Below, piece after piece: positions 18,465 through 28,708 of a stretch of DNA of 64,000 bases (positions are counted from its first letter, which is position 1; the number at the start of each line of letters is the position of its first letter). Where the stretch lies: NCBI GenBank assembly GCA_003443635.1, contig CP031964.1:3070321-3134320 (forward strand), given 5' to 3'. Source of the DNA: Flavobacteriaceae bacterium (GTDB taxonomy: Bacteria > Bacteroidota > Bacteroidia > Flavobacteriales > Flavobacteriaceae). Under the pieces are notes generated by a model that worked only from the letters and a program-made list of their open reading frames with translations, made no database searches and was not told where the DNA came from. The translations under genes were made by a program, and so were the position numbers.

Positions 18465-18971
18465 ATGCGTCAACTCTTACTCATCTTAGTACTTTTAACA
18501 AGCTGTTTTACCTCGTGTAAATCTTCAAAACGAGCAATAACTAAAAGTGCAACTACAGGAGTAATTATTAAACCTAAAACTACCTATGCAATAGCAGATA
18601 GTATTATTAAATATTCTAAAACATTTAAGGGTGTTAAATACAAGTATGGAGGAACCGATAGAAAAGGGCTAGATTGCTCAGGGCTAATTTATTTAGCTTT
18701 TAAAAGTGAGAATATTTTTATCCCTAGAGTTTCTTATATAATGGCTAAAGAAGGAAAACCTATTTCTTTAAGTGATGTTATTAAAGGCGATTTATTGTTC
18801 TTTAAAACTACTAAAAGCACAAAACGTATTAATCATGTTGGATTAGTAATAGAATCAAAGCAAGATACTATTACGTTTATTCATTCTACTACAAGTAAAG
18901 GTGTTATAACTTCAACTTTATCAGAACTTTATTGGAATAATACATTTATAGAGGCACGTCGTATTTTATAG
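18465..18971 (+). CDS. NlpC/P60 cell-wall peptidase lipoprotein
   Basis: A 168-residue NlpC/P60 cysteine peptidase that probably cleaves peptidoglycan stem peptides. A lipoprotein signal precedes the domain (Cys14 or Cys18). The catalytic set is complete: Cys71 in GLDCSGLIYLAF, His124 in NHVGLVIE and His140 in FIHSTT. The gene sits 3 bases after lpxB and 21 before comEC, within one rightward operon. Confidence 0.93.
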   Translation: MRQLLLILVLLTSCFTSCKSSKRAITKSATTGVIIKPKTTYAIADSIIKYSKTFKGVKYKYGGTDRKGLDCSGLIYLAFKSENIFIPRVSYIMAKEGKPISLSDVIKGDLLFFKTTKSTKRINHVGLVIESKQDTITFIHSTTSKGVITSTLSELYWNNTFIEARRIL

Positions 18972-18992
18972 GATTTTTCTTATCTTCCAACA

Positions 18993-21041
18993 ATGAAGTT
19001 GATAAATTCTATTCTTATTAAGCTTACTTTATGTCTCATTTTCGGTATTATACTAGAGTATTTTTTCTTTATTGATTATAGTTCGATCTTATATATCAGT
19101 TCTTTTTTAGTAATTCTTTTTGGTATTGCATATTTTATTTCAAGAAACAAACATATTCAACACATTGGGTTTGGAATCATAATTTATTCTACAACAATTT
19201 CAGTGGGAATATTAACCGCTACATTACATCAACAATCTAATTTCAAAAATCATTATAGTAAAAATATCGTTAAAGAAAATGATACTACAAATACGATTAG
19301 TTTCAAGATTAGAGAAACCTTAAAACCTACTAATTATCAAAACAAGTATATTATAGATATTCTAAGAATAGATGATCGTGTTACTTCTGGGAAGGCTTTA
19401 TTAAATACTTCTATAGATTCTACAGTTTTAAAATTGAATATCGATGATATTTTTATAACAACATCTAATTTTAAAGCTATTAATTCACCTTTAAATCCAC
19501 ATCAATTTGATTATAAAAACTATTTAGAAAAGCAATATATTTATCACCAACTATCTCTTAACAATAATGAATTACTTTTAGTTAACTCTAAAGTACATAC
19601 TCTTTTTGGATTTGCTTCAAGGTTAAGATCTACTATAAATTTAAAGCTTAAACAGCATAGTTTTAAAGCAAGTGAACTTGCCATAATTAATGCTTTATTA
19701 TTAGGGCAACGACAGGATATTTCAAAAGAAATTTATAGTACTTATGCTGATGCTGGAGCAATACACATTCTTGCAGTTTCTGGTTTACATATTGGTATAT
19801 TATTATTTTTATTCAACTTTCTATTAAAGCCTTTAGAGCGATTTAAATATGATAAAAATATTAAAGCACTGCTTATTGTTATTTTGCTATGGTCTTTTGC
19901 TATTATCGCTGGTTTGTCTGCTTCGGTTGTACGAGCTGTAACAATGTTTAGCATCATCGCAATTGCTATGAATTTAAAGAGGCCTACTAATATTTATAAC
20001 ACTCTAGCATTTTCAATATTCATTTTATTACTAATAAAACCAGAATTTCTTTTTGATGTTGGTTTTCAGCTCAGTTATTTAGCTGTATTTTCTATTGTGA
20101 TACTTCAGCCTATGCTATATAATCTTGTCCACATTAAATACAAGTTTTTTGATTTTTTTTGGAAAATTTTCACAGTAACTGTAGCAGCTCAAATTGGGGT
20201 TATCCCAATAAGTTTATACTATTTCCATCAATTTCCTAGCTTATTCTTTCTATCCAATTTAATTATTGTGCCTTGTCTTGGATTTTTATTAGGATTAGGG
20301 ATATTTATAATTATTTTATCTTTATTAAATGGTCTTCCTGATTTTTTAGCTTCGTTTTATGGTAGTTTAATAAGCTTAATGAATGATTTTGTTAGCTGGG
20401 TATCACTCCAAGAAGCTTTCTTATTTAAAAACATTTCTTTTAGCTTAAGTAATGTTATTTTAAGTTATCTATTAATTTCTACTCTTATTTACACGTTTAA
20501 AAGGAAAAACTATCGAAGTATTATCTCAGTGCTCAGTGTTATCTTAATAATTCAAGTATCAGCGCTTATAAACAAGCAAAAAGATATTGATTCTCGATTT
20601 ATTATATTTCAAAAAAGTAAGTTTAGTATGATTGGTTTACAAAAAGGAAAATCACTTATTATTCATCATAATTTAAATGACTCTATTCTTATTAAAGATA
20701 ACATACTTACAAACTATAAAGTAGGGGAACATATAAAAAATATGATGTTTGATTCGATACAATCGGTATACATTTTAAACAAGAAAAAGTTATTAATTGT
20801 CGATAGTTTAGGGATTTATAATATTACTGAATTTAAACCAGATATTGTATTATTAAGGAATTCACCAAAAGTAAATTTAAATCGTTTAATCGATAGCTTA
20901 ACCCCTGATTTAATTATTAGTGACGGTAGTAATTTTAAAATCTATGAGCGGCGTTGGAAAAGAACAGCACATAAGAAAAAGCGCCTTTTTCATCAAACTA
21001 ATGAAAAAGGCGCTTATATATTTAATTCTAACTCTTATTAA
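18993..21041 (+). CDS. comEC: ComEC/Rec2-family membrane protein
   Basis: A 682-residue polytopic protein with N-terminal membrane segments, a DUF4131-like soluble part (about 90-200) and a Competence membrane domain (about 225-500), with the family signature LAVSGLHIGILLF. ComEC forms the inner-membrane channel for single-stranded DNA uptake. The C-terminal soluble part (about 545-682) is short and lacks the metal ligands of the beta-lactamase-like domain found in many ComEC proteins, as is frequent in Bacteroidota. The last codons overlap the thioredoxin gene by 4 bases and contain that gene's terminator hairpin. Confidence 0.9.
   Translation: MKLINSILIKLTLCLIFGIILEYFFFIDYSSILYISSFLVILFGIAYFISRNKHIQHIGFGIIIYSTTISVGILTATLHQQSNFKNHYSKNIVKENDTTNTISFKIRETLKPTNYQNKYIIDILRIDDRVTSGKALLNTSIDSTVLKLNIDDIFITTSNFKAINSPLNPHQFDYKNYLEKQYIYHQLSLNNNELLLVNSKVHTLFGFASRLRSTINLKLKQHSFKASELAIINALLLGQRQDISKEIYSTYADAGAIHILAVSGLHIGILLFLFNFLLKPLERFKYDKNIKALLIVILLWSFAIIAGLSASVVRAVTMFSIIAIAMNLKRPTNIYNTLAFSIFILLLIKPEFLFDVGFQLSYLAVFSIVILQPMLYNLVHIKYKFFDFFWKIFTVTVAAQIGVIPISLYYFHQFPSLFFLSNLIIVPCLGFLLGLGIFIIILSLLNGLPDFLASFYGSLISLMNDFVSWVSLQEAFLFKNISFSLSNVILSYLLISTLIYTFKRKNYRSIISVLSVILIIQVSALINKQKDIDSRFIIFQKSKFSMIGLQKGKSLIIHHNLNDSILIKDNILTNYKVGEHIKNMMFDSIQSVYILNKKKLLIVDSLGIYNITEFKPDIVLLRNSPKVNLNRLIDSLTPDLIISDGSNFKIYERRWKRTAHKKKRLFHQTNEKGAYIFNSNSY
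20976..21018 (-). terminator. Terminator embedded in the comEC coding region
   Basis: A perfect 15-bp stem (AAGCGCCTTTTTCAT, 20979-20993, with ATGAAAAAGGCGCTT, 21001-21015) and a 7-base loop lie inside the last codons of comEC. On the minus strand it is followed by a T-run, so it fits the thioredoxin gene. Confidence 0.8.
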
Positions 21042-21589
21042 ATCTCTTTAAACTCTGCTTTAAAAGAAGCATAGTATTTGTCAAATGCTTCTTGACTTGT
21101 TAATGTTTTATAAGCGTCCGTTTTAAATAATTTTAAATATAATTCTAATTCTTGTGGTTGTTTAAATCCTACAATTGGAGCTAATAAATTTCCTTGCTCA
21201 TCCATAAAAACTATAGTTGGATATGCTCTTATTCCTAAATATATAGAAAATTCGTGTGGGCTATTTCTGCGATTAGCCAATTCTGCCTTATAACCTGGGT
21301 TTTTATATACTTTATTTTTAAAATTAATTTCAGAATTCCCCTCTGCATTAAATTTTACTGCATAGTAGTTTTCATTTACATATTTCACAACGTCAGGATT
21401 ATGAAATGTTTTGCTATCTAGTATTTTACAAGGACCACACCAATTAGTATATGCATCCATTATAATCTTTTTTGGATTCTCTTTTTGAAGTGCAACTGCC
21501 TCTTCTAAGGTCATCCAGTTTATCTCTTGTGCTATAATATTAACAGATGTAAATAGGGTTAATATTATTAGAATCGTTACTTTTTTCAT
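21038..21589 (-). CDS. Exported thioredoxin-fold protein
   Basis: A 183-residue thioredoxin-like protein with a signal peptide (about 1-20, ending IIAQ). The redox motif is WCGPC with Cys51 and Cys54, followed by a DUF255/thioredoxin_7-like fold with a cis-Pro segment in IRAYPTIVFMD. It probably reduces or shuffles disulfides in the periplasm. It is convergent with comEC, overlapping by 4 bases, and is transcribed alone. Confidence 0.9.
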   Translation of the reverse strand: MKKVTILIILTLFTSVNIIAQEINWMTLEEAVALQKENPKKIIMDAYTNWCGPCKILDSKTFHNPDVVKYVNENYYAVKFNAEGNSEINFKNKVYKNPGYKAELANRRNSPHEFSIYLGIRAYPTIVFMDEQGNLLAPIVGFKQPQELELYLKLFKTDAYKTLTSQEAFDKYYASFKAEFKEI

Positions 21590-21672
21590 AATCGATTTGT
21601 TGTGATTCAGGGCTCAAACTTACTAAATATTACACTTTATTTTTAATGTTTAACTCAAAATTATGACTCTAA

Positions 21673-23421
21673 CTACTTAATTCCGTGCATTAATTTCCTT
21701 AAACGTTTGTTTAGCAAAACCAGTAATAATGCAGAACCAAATGAGCTATATACAAAAATAGAGAAAAATCCAGACATGGAAATTGACTTTGAAATTTCAT
21801 CAATATAACTCCCTATGATTCCTCCTGTGAAGTTAGCTACAAAATTAGCTAGATAAAATACACCAAACATCAATGCCATAATACGCTTAGGAGAAAGCTT
21901 ATTTACATACGATAATCCTACTGGTGATATCGCAAGCTCTCCAACTGTATGAAAAAAATAAGCCAATATTAACCATATCATACTTACAGAAGCAGTTTTT
22001 GCTCCTATCGGAATTGTACTTGCTCCTATTGCTAACATTATAAACCCTATTCCCAGTAAAGAGAGGCCCATAGCAAATTTAATTGGTCCTGAAGGCTCAA
22101 TTTTCTTCTTGTTTAATGTTTTCCACATTTTGGAAAATAAGGGCGCCAAAGAAATAATAAAAAAAGCATTTAAAGTTCCAAACCATGCTGTCGGAATTTC
22201 TAATGTTTCATTATTAAAATTCTTATAATTTATAACACCCATTGCTAACCAAATAATTATAAAACAAGCTCCAAGAAATATAATAGATAACGAATATGTT
22301 TTACCTATTTTTTTGCTTAAAAGCACAAATACATATGTAAGAATTAACATTGGAATAATAGTTAATATTAAGCTTACAATTCTAAATGTATTTATAGAAG
22401 TACTCGTAGTAAGTGATCTTTGAGTATAATCTTGAGCAAAGATGGTCATCGTACCTCCAGCTTGTTCAAATGCCAGCCAGAAAAACACTATAAAAAATGA
22501 TAATATGGCTACAACAGTTAATCGATCACGTTCTATTTTAGGATACTTGCGTAATCGTAATACAATAAATAATATAATAGAAGTAAGAAAAGGTAGAATT
22601 ATTCCTATTTTCTTCCAAATAGTATTCAATTCCAACACATTCCAACCAATAGTAGTAATTATTATTAGTATTACGTTTATCACCAATAATAAAGTGTCAT
22701 TTGAAGTAAACTTAACTTCAACTTCTCCATATTTTTTTGCAGGTGATACTCCTTCTTTATTTCTAATTGGTTTCGTACCAATATCTCCAAATATTTTTTG
22801 TGCAAAATAAAATTGAAACATCCCTAAGAACATAAATAGTCCTGCAGCTCCAAAGCCCCAGCTCCAGCCAAAATCTGGATGTGTTCCTAGCCAACCGCAA
22901 ATAATTATCCCTACAAAATAACCTGCATTAACGCCCATATAAAAAATGGTATAAGCCGCATCTTTTAGCACTAAATTTTTATCAGGATACATTTCTCCTA
23001 AAATTGGAGTCATGCTAGGTTTAAAAAAACCTGTGCCAATAATTAAAAAAGCAATTCCAGTATACAAGGTCATTTCTGTTTCAAAAGTCAACACAGCATG
23101 TCCAATAGTCATTAAAAGGGCTCCTATAAACACAGAATTTCTACTTCCTAGATATTGATCAGCTATCCAACCTCCAATTATTGGTGTTAAATAAACTGCT
23201 CCTGTATAAATTGCATATAAAACCAAGGCATCAGATCTACTCCATGCAAACCCTCCTGTAGTAGTTTCACTAATAAGAAACAACACTAAAATGGCACGCA
23301 TACCTGTATAACTGAAACGTTCCCACATTTCAGTAAAAAATAAAACAAATAAACCTACAGGATGGCCTAAAAGTGTTTTTTGATTTTCTTCGGAACCTCC
23401 AAAGATTATAGGTGATGACAT
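21673..23421 (-). CDS. POT-family proton-dependent oligopeptide transporter
   Basis: A 582-residue MFS protein of the POT/PTR2 family, importing di- and tripeptides with protons across the inner membrane. The ExxER-type signature is in FFTEMWERFSYTGMRA (helix 1), and FFKPSMTPILGEMYP is the helix 4-5 POT motif. About 14 membrane segments are visible. It lies 18 bases downstream of a second, different POT gene and in the same unit as the S9 peptidase gene, which supplies dipeptides; the three genes form a nutritional module. Confidence 0.93.
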   Translation of the reverse strand: MSSPIIFGGSEENQKTLLGHPVGLFVLFFTEMWERFSYTGMRAILVLFLISETTTGGFAWSRSDALVLYAIYTGAVYLTPIIGGWIADQYLGSRNSVFIGALLMTIGHAVLTFETEMTLYTGIAFLIIGTGFFKPSMTPILGEMYPDKNLVLKDAAYTIFYMGVNAGYFVGIIICGWLGTHPDFGWSWGFGAAGLFMFLGMFQFYFAQKIFGDIGTKPIRNKEGVSPAKKYGEVEVKFTSNDTLLLVINVILIIITTIGWNVLELNTIWKKIGIILPFLTSIILFIVLRLRKYPKIERDRLTVVAILSFFIVFFWLAFEQAGGTMTIFAQDYTQRSLTTSTSINTFRIVSLILTIIPMLILTYVFVLLSKKIGKTYSLSIIFLGACFIIIWLAMGVINYKNFNNETLEIPTAWFGTLNAFFIISLAPLFSKMWKTLNKKKIEPSGPIKFAMGLSLLGIGFIMLAIGASTIPIGAKTASVSMIWLILAYFFHTVGELAISPVGLSYVNKLSPKRIMALMFGVFYLANFVANFTGGIIGSYIDEISKSISMSGFFSIFVYSSFGSALLLVLLNKRLRKLMHGIK

Positions 23422-23439
23422 ATACTTTGTTTAAAGACA

Positions 23440-24972
23440 CTAATGTACTTTACCCATTAGCTTTTTCATTAATGGAGAAAACACTAATACTATTAAACCA
23501 GCTCCTAACGCATATTTAGCTATCAAGTTAAAGCCATCTGTATAAATCCCTAAAGTTTCTAAACCTCCAACATTTACATCTGTACTTTCAACAGCTAATT
23601 GTTTAGAGATAAAACCAACAATTTGAAATGCATAAGCTGAAGATAAGAACCAAATTCCCATCATAAAAGCCACAATACGTTTTGGAGATAAATCTGTAAT
23701 TTTTGATAATCCCACTGGAGACATAAACAATTCTCCTATAGAAATAACTAAATACATTACTATTAGGTAAGCAAATGGTACTAAACCTTCTTCATTAGCA
23801 CTTGCTCCACTCATTCCTAAAATATAGAAGCTTAAACCAGCTAAAAGTAAACCGAAACCAAATTTATAAGGTGTTCTTGGGTTTAAATTCTTTTTTGACA
23901 AATAAGCCCAGAGTAAAGAAATTGGAATTGCCAGAATAATAATAAACATTGAATTTAAAGAATTTGTTTGACTTGCATTCATAAATGTTAAATCAACATT
24001 TCTTGAAGCAAATAAGGTAATTACACTTCCCGATAATTCATGGAACCCCCAGAACATTGTCATGAAAAAAGTAATTAAAACTGCCATTATTAATTTCTTA
24101 CGCTCCTCAACTGTAGCTTTAAATAAGATAGTTCCCAAATAAATAAGTACCGCGACGCCAATAAATTTGAAAATTAAACTTACTAATGTTTGATCTCCTA
24201 AAAAAGATTCTCCTCCTGCTATTGCTTTGTATGACGATAAAACATATGCGATTAAAGGCACTACAATTACAGCTATAATTGGAATTAAGTTTTTTTGAGG
24301 AATTCCTAATACTCTTTTCTCGTAAACTTCTTGGCTTGGCGGCAACCCTTCTTTACCAAAAACATTTTTCTTGATACCGCTCCAAAAGAAAATCAAACCC
24401 GTTAACATTCCTATTCCTGCCAATCCAAAGCCATAATGCCATCCATAAGTAGCTGCCAACCAACCACACAATAGCGGAGCAACCCAACCTCCTATGTTTA
24501 TTCCCATATAAAAAATCGTAAAGCCAGAATCTTTTCGAACATCACCTTCTTTGTATAGTGCTCCGACAAAGGTTGAAATGTTAGGCTTAAAAAATCCATT
24601 ACCGACGACAATAAATGCTAGTGCTAAAAAGAAAGCAATATCATTTTGAATAGCTAATACAAAATGCCCCAAGGCCATTAAAATACCTCCAAGAAAAATT
24701 GAACTTCGCATTCCTAATATTTTATCAGAAATTTGCCCACCTATAACAGTAGAAGCATAAACTAAAGAACCATAAGAAGCGTAAACCACTGCTGTAGCAG
24801 CATCTCGTTCTACTATTGCTTTAAAAATTTCTTGCACCATATAAAGCGTTAATAACGCTCTCATCCCATAGAAACTAAATCGTTCCCATAATTCTGCAAA
24901 AAACAAATAAAACAACCCTCTTGGGTGTCCAAATAAATCTTTCTGTTCAGGTGTATCTATAATATCTGCCAT
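23440..24972 (-). CDS. POT-family proton-dependent oligopeptide transporter
   Basis: A 510-residue POT/PTR2 transporter. Helix 1 carries AELWERFSFYGMRALL and the second signature is GNGFFKPNISTFVGALY. It is clearly diverged from the adjacent 582-residue paralogue, including loops and length, so it is an old duplication and possibly differs in peptide preference. It lies 29 bases downstream of the S9 peptidase gene on the same strand, consistent with one transcript for peptide cleavage and uptake. Confidence 0.93.
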   Translation of the reverse strand: MADIIDTPEQKDLFGHPRGLFYLFFAELWERFSFYGMRALLTLYMVQEIFKAIVERDAATAVVYASYGSLVYASTVIGGQISDKILGMRSSIFLGGILMALGHFVLAIQNDIAFFLALAFIVVGNGFFKPNISTFVGALYKEGDVRKDSGFTIFYMGINIGGWVAPLLCGWLAATYGWHYGFGLAGIGMLTGLIFFWSGIKKNVFGKEGLPPSQEVYEKRVLGIPQKNLIPIIAVIVVPLIAYVLSSYKAIAGGESFLGDQTLVSLIFKFIGVAVLIYLGTILFKATVEERKKLIMAVLITFFMTMFWGFHELSGSVITLFASRNVDLTFMNASQTNSLNSMFIIILAIPISLLWAYLSKKNLNPRTPYKFGFGLLLAGLSFYILGMSGASANEEGLVPFAYLIVMYLVISIGELFMSPVGLSKITDLSPKRIVAFMMGIWFLSSAYAFQIVGFISKQLAVESTDVNVGGLETLGIYTDGFNLIAKYALGAGLIVLVFSPLMKKLMGKVH

Positions 24973-25001
24973 AAAATATAGTATTACTTAATAATAGTTA
25001 G

Positions 25002-27233
25002 TTATCCTTTAATATTGCTATTCACTTTTTCTTGCTTCTCAAGTTTTTCAATCTTATCACCTAATTTTTGTTCTATAAAACCTGTCATTTTTTTGTAGAG
25101 ATGTAATCTTGTGTTTCCACCACTAATTCCATGATTTTTATCTGGATATAACATCCATTCAAATTGCTTATCTGCTTGGATTAAAGCATCTACCATACGC
25201 ATCGTATTTTGTACATGTACATTATCATCTCCTGTACCGTGAATTAACAAGAAATCTCCTTCTAATTTGTTGACATGATTAATTGGTGAATTTTCATCAT
25301 AACCACTAGGGTTTTCCTGTGGTGTTGTCATATAACGTTCTGTATAAATTGTATCGTAAAAACGCCAGCTTGTTACTGGTGCTACAGCTATTGCCATAGA
25401 AAATGTTCCTTCTCCTTTAAACAAAGCATTGCTACTCATAAAGCCTCCAAAACTCCATCCCCAAATACCTATTCTCTCTTCGTCTACATATGGTAATTCT
25501 CCTAATTTCTTTGCTGCAGCGATTTGATCTTCAACTTCATATTTACCTAGTTCATTTTGAGTCACTTTTTTAAAAGCAGCTCCTTTAAACCCTGTTCCTC
25601 TCCCATCTACACAAGCTATAATATATCCTTTTTGTGCTAAATGCTGGTACCAATAATCATTAGCCGCATTCCAACGGTTTGCTACTTGTTGTGATCCTGG
25701 TCCTGAATATTGATACATAAATAATGGATATTGTTTGTTTGGATCAAAATCTGCAGGTTTAATCACCCACATATTAAGATCATTCCCATTAATATTAATC
25801 GTACTAAATTCTTTTGCAGAAGTTTTATATTCGGTTAATTTACTCGCTAGCCTATCGTTATCGATAATACTTTTTACAATATTTCCATTTTTAGAGTTAT
25901 TTAGCGTGTATTCCGGAGGTGTAGTTGCGCTAGAAAATGTATTGATAAAATATGTGAAATCTGCACTAAATGCAGCACTATTTGTTCCTTCACTTTTGGT
26001 TAAGCGTGTTTTATTTTTCCCATTTAGGTTAATAGAATACACATCTCGATTAATCGAACCATTTTCAACAGATTGATAGTATATTTTATTATTTTTCTTA
26101 TTGTAACCATAATAATTAGTTACTTCCCAATCACCTTTAGTAACTTGATTAATTAATTCTCCTTTATCTGTATAATGATAAATGTGATTATAACCATCTT
26201 TTTCACTAGTCCATATAAAGCTATAATCTTCTAAAAACGTTAAATTAAAAGTAACATCAACATATGCATCATCTTTTTCGGCCAAAGCTAAGTTAGCTGT
26301 ATTATTACTTGCATCAATCATCCATAAATCTAATTCATTTTGATGTCTATTCATGTATTGAGCACTTAAAACATTTGGTTTATTGGTCCATTTTATACGA
26401 GGGATATAAAAGTCGTTATATGACTTATTAACCTTTACAGGTTTAGTTGTATTACTTTCTAAATCATAAATATGTAGTGATACTACAGAATTATCTTCTC
26501 CTGCTTTAGGGTATTTAAATACTTGTTGTTGTTGGTATAAAGCTTGCCCGTAAATATCCATTGAGAACTCAGGAACATTTGCTTCGTCAAAACGTAAAAA
26601 AGCAATTTTGTTATTTGTTTTATTCCATTCAAAAGCACGAACAAAACCAAATTCCTCTTCATATACCCAATCGGTAATTCCGTTTATAATTTTATTTTTT
26701 TCGCCATCAAAAGTAACCTGTGTTGTTTTTCCAGATTGTAAATCTTTTACATATAAATTATTATTTAATCCAAAAGCAATTTTATTACCATCAGGAGATA
26801 ACGTAGGCTCTTGAATTAAATCATCTGAAATAGAAGTTAAAGTACCACTTACTGTATCATAAACATAATAATTACCTAGTCTTGAACGACGAAATACAGG
26901 GCGAACATTAGTCGCTAAAATTATTTTGCTTTCGTCTGCACTAAATGTATAATTTGAAAAATTTTGAATAGCATCGATAGAGGCCGAACTAACTAATGTT
27001 TTTACTTTACTTAGTGTTTTATAATCATAAATATCGATAGTAGTTGTATTATTAGTCCTATCTCTATTTAAAACCGAATATTGTTTTCCGTTATTCATAG
27101 AATGAAGCGATGCCATCCCTTCTGTTCTAAATGAACCGTTCCAAATTTCTTCTAATGTTATATCTTTATTTTGAGCTGAAGTAAAAGCCGCTATAGAGAA
27201 AAATACGACTATTAGTAATTTTATACGTTGCAT
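25002..27233 (-). CDS. S9 family (dipeptidyl peptidase IV-like) peptidase
   Basis: A 743-residue exported peptidase with a signal peptide (ending TSAQ), a DPP IV N-terminal beta-propeller (about 95-455; WVYEEEFGFVRAFEWN carries the two glutamates that bind the substrate amino-terminus) and a C-terminal alpha/beta-hydrolase domain. The triad is complete: Ser in IWGWSFGGFMS, Asp in HGTGDDNVH and His in DKNHGIS. It releases N-terminal dipeptides in the periplasm. It is first in an operon with two POT transporters, which would import the products. Confidence 0.95.
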   Translation of the reverse strand: MQRIKLLIVVFFSIAAFTSAQNKDITLEEIWNGSFRTEGMASLHSMNNGKQYSVLNRDRTNNTTTIDIYDYKTLSKVKTLVSSASIDAIQNFSNYTFSADESKIILATNVRPVFRRSRLGNYYVYDTVSGTLTSISDDLIQEPTLSPDGNKIAFGLNNNLYVKDLQSGKTTQVTFDGEKNKIINGITDWVYEEEFGFVRAFEWNKTNNKIAFLRFDEANVPEFSMDIYGQALYQQQQVFKYPKAGEDNSVVSLHIYDLESNTTKPVKVNKSYNDFYIPRIKWTNKPNVLSAQYMNRHQNELDLWMIDASNNTANLALAEKDDAYVDVTFNLTFLEDYSFIWTSEKDGYNHIYHYTDKGELINQVTKGDWEVTNYYGYNKKNNKIYYQSVENGSINRDVYSINLNGKNKTRLTKSEGTNSAAFSADFTYFINTFSSATTPPEYTLNNSKNGNIVKSIIDNDRLASKLTEYKTSAKEFSTININGNDLNMWVIKPADFDPNKQYPLFMYQYSGPGSQQVANRWNAANDYWYQHLAQKGYIIACVDGRGTGFKGAAFKKVTQNELGKYEVEDQIAAAKKLGELPYVDEERIGIWGWSFGGFMSSNALFKGEGTFSMAIAVAPVTSWRFYDTIYTERYMTTPQENPSGYDENSPINHVNKLEGDFLLIHGTGDDNVHVQNTMRMVDALIQADKQFEWMLYPDKNHGISGGNTRLHLYKKMTGFIEQKLGDKIEKLEKQEKVNSNIKG

Positions 27234-27355
27234 TAAAAAGTATTTATTTTATAAAGTGATGCCAAGTTTACTAAAAAATAAGCAAAAAACCCTAACTATT
27301 AACAGTAAAATCCTGTTTATAGTGACAAGTTTCTCAATATTCATACCAAGAATAG

Positions 27356-27363
27356 TATCTTTG
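27356..27363 (+). promoter_or_regulatory. Candidate -7 box for the HMG-CoA reductase operon
   Basis: TATCTTTG, a full TAnnTTTG match, lies 19 bases before the ATG. No clear -33 TTG was found at the usual spacing. Confidence 0.45.
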
Positions 27364-27382
27364 TTAATCTAAACAAAATTTA

Positions 27383-28705
27383 ATGCGTAACTCAATTTCT
27401 GGTTTTTCTAAGTTATCTAAATCCGAAAAAATTGATTGGATTGTTAACTCTTATTTTTCTGATAAAGAACAAGCAAAACATATTTTAAAACAGTATTGGA
27501 ATTCTGATAAAGGATTACAACAACTTCATGATGAATTTATAGAAAATACGGTTTCAAACTTCTACCTTCCTTTAGGAGTAGCTCCTAATTTTTTAATTAA
27601 TAATTCTCTTTTTACGATACCAATGGCTATCGAAGAAAGTTCTGTAGTAGCGGCTGCAAGTAAAGCTGCTAAATTTTGGTTAGACAGAGGGGGGTTTAAA
27701 GCTTCTGTGCTTTCTACTTCAAAAATAGGGCAAGTGCATTTTATATATAATGGTGATTTTGAAATACTAAATTCTTATTTTAATTATATAAAACCCCAAT
27801 TAATCAAGGATACAAAATCCATCACTAAAAACATGGAACAACGTGGTGGTGGTATTACAGATATTGTTCTGAAAAACAAAACAGAATCTTTAAAAGGTTA
27901 CTATCAATTGCATGCTACTTTTGAAACTTTAGACGCAATGGGAGCGAATTTTATAAATTCGTGTTTAGAACAATTTGCTAAAACCTTTAAAACCGGAGTA
28001 AAAAATTTTAAAGAATTCTCTGAAACTGAAAGTGATATTAAAATAATAATGAGTATCCTTTCTAATTATGTTCCAGAATGTATAGTAAGAGCAGAAGTAA
28101 GCTGCCCTGTTGAAGAGTTAAATGAAGATAAAAATGTAGCTCCTGAAATCTTTGCCGAAACATTTGTGCAGGCTGTAACCATAGCCGAAGTAGAGCCTTA
28201 CCGGGCTGTTACACATAACAAAGGCATTATGAATGGTGTAGATGCTGTTGTTTTAGCCACTGGAAACGATTTTAGAGCTGTTGAAGCTTGCATCCATGCT
28301 TATGCCTCTAGAAATGGTAATTATTCAAGTTTAACTCATGCTACAATCGACAATGGTATTTTTAGGTTTTGGATTGAAATTCCGTTAGCATTGGGAACCG
28401 TTGGCGGCCTCACCAATTTACATCCCTTAGTTAAGCTATCGATGGAAATGCTTGGTAATCCAACAGCTAAAGAATTAATGGAAATTATAGCTGTATCTGG
28501 TCTAGCACAAAATTTTGCAGCTTTACGTTCTTTAACAACAACAGGTATTCAAGAAGGGCATATGAAAATGCATTTAATGAATATATTAAATCAATACAAA
28601 GCTACAGCTTCTGAAAAACTAACTCTAATAGAACATTTTAAAACTAACATTGTAACACACAATGCTGTTGTTGAAACTTTAGAGGAACTAAGAATTAAGA
28701 ACTAA
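27383..28705 (+). CDS. Hydroxymethylglutaryl-CoA reductase, class II type
   Basis: A 440-residue HMG-CoA reductase of the bacterial class II (degradative-type) group. Flavobacteria use this type in the forward direction to make mevalonate for isoprenoids. Landmarks are PLGVAPNFLIN near the N-terminus, IPMAIEESSVVAAASKAA with the catalytic Glu, HNKGIMNGVDAVVLATGNDFRA, and GGLTNLHPLVKLSMEMLG near the C-terminus. The GHMP kinase gene follows after 3 bases, and the pair is a mevalonate-pathway operon. Confidence 0.94.
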   Translation: MRNSISGFSKLSKSEKIDWIVNSYFSDKEQAKHILKQYWNSDKGLQQLHDEFIENTVSNFYLPLGVAPNFLINNSLFTIPMAIEESSVVAAASKAAKFWLDRGGFKASVLSTSKIGQVHFIYNGDFEILNSYFNYIKPQLIKDTKSITKNMEQRGGGITDIVLKNKTESLKGYYQLHATFETLDAMGANFINSCLEQFAKTFKTGVKNFKEFSETESDIKIIMSILSNYVPECIVRAEVSCPVEELNEDKNVAPEIFAETFVQAVTIAEVEPYRAVTHNKGIMNGVDAVVLATGNDFRAVEACIHAYASRNGNYSSLTHATIDNGIFRFWIEIPLALGTVGGLTNLHPLVKLSMEMLGNPTAKELMEIIAVSGLAQNFAALRSLTTTGIQEGHMKMHLMNILNQYKATASEKLTLIEHFKTNIVTHNAVVETLEELRIKN

Positions 28706-28708
28706 TAT

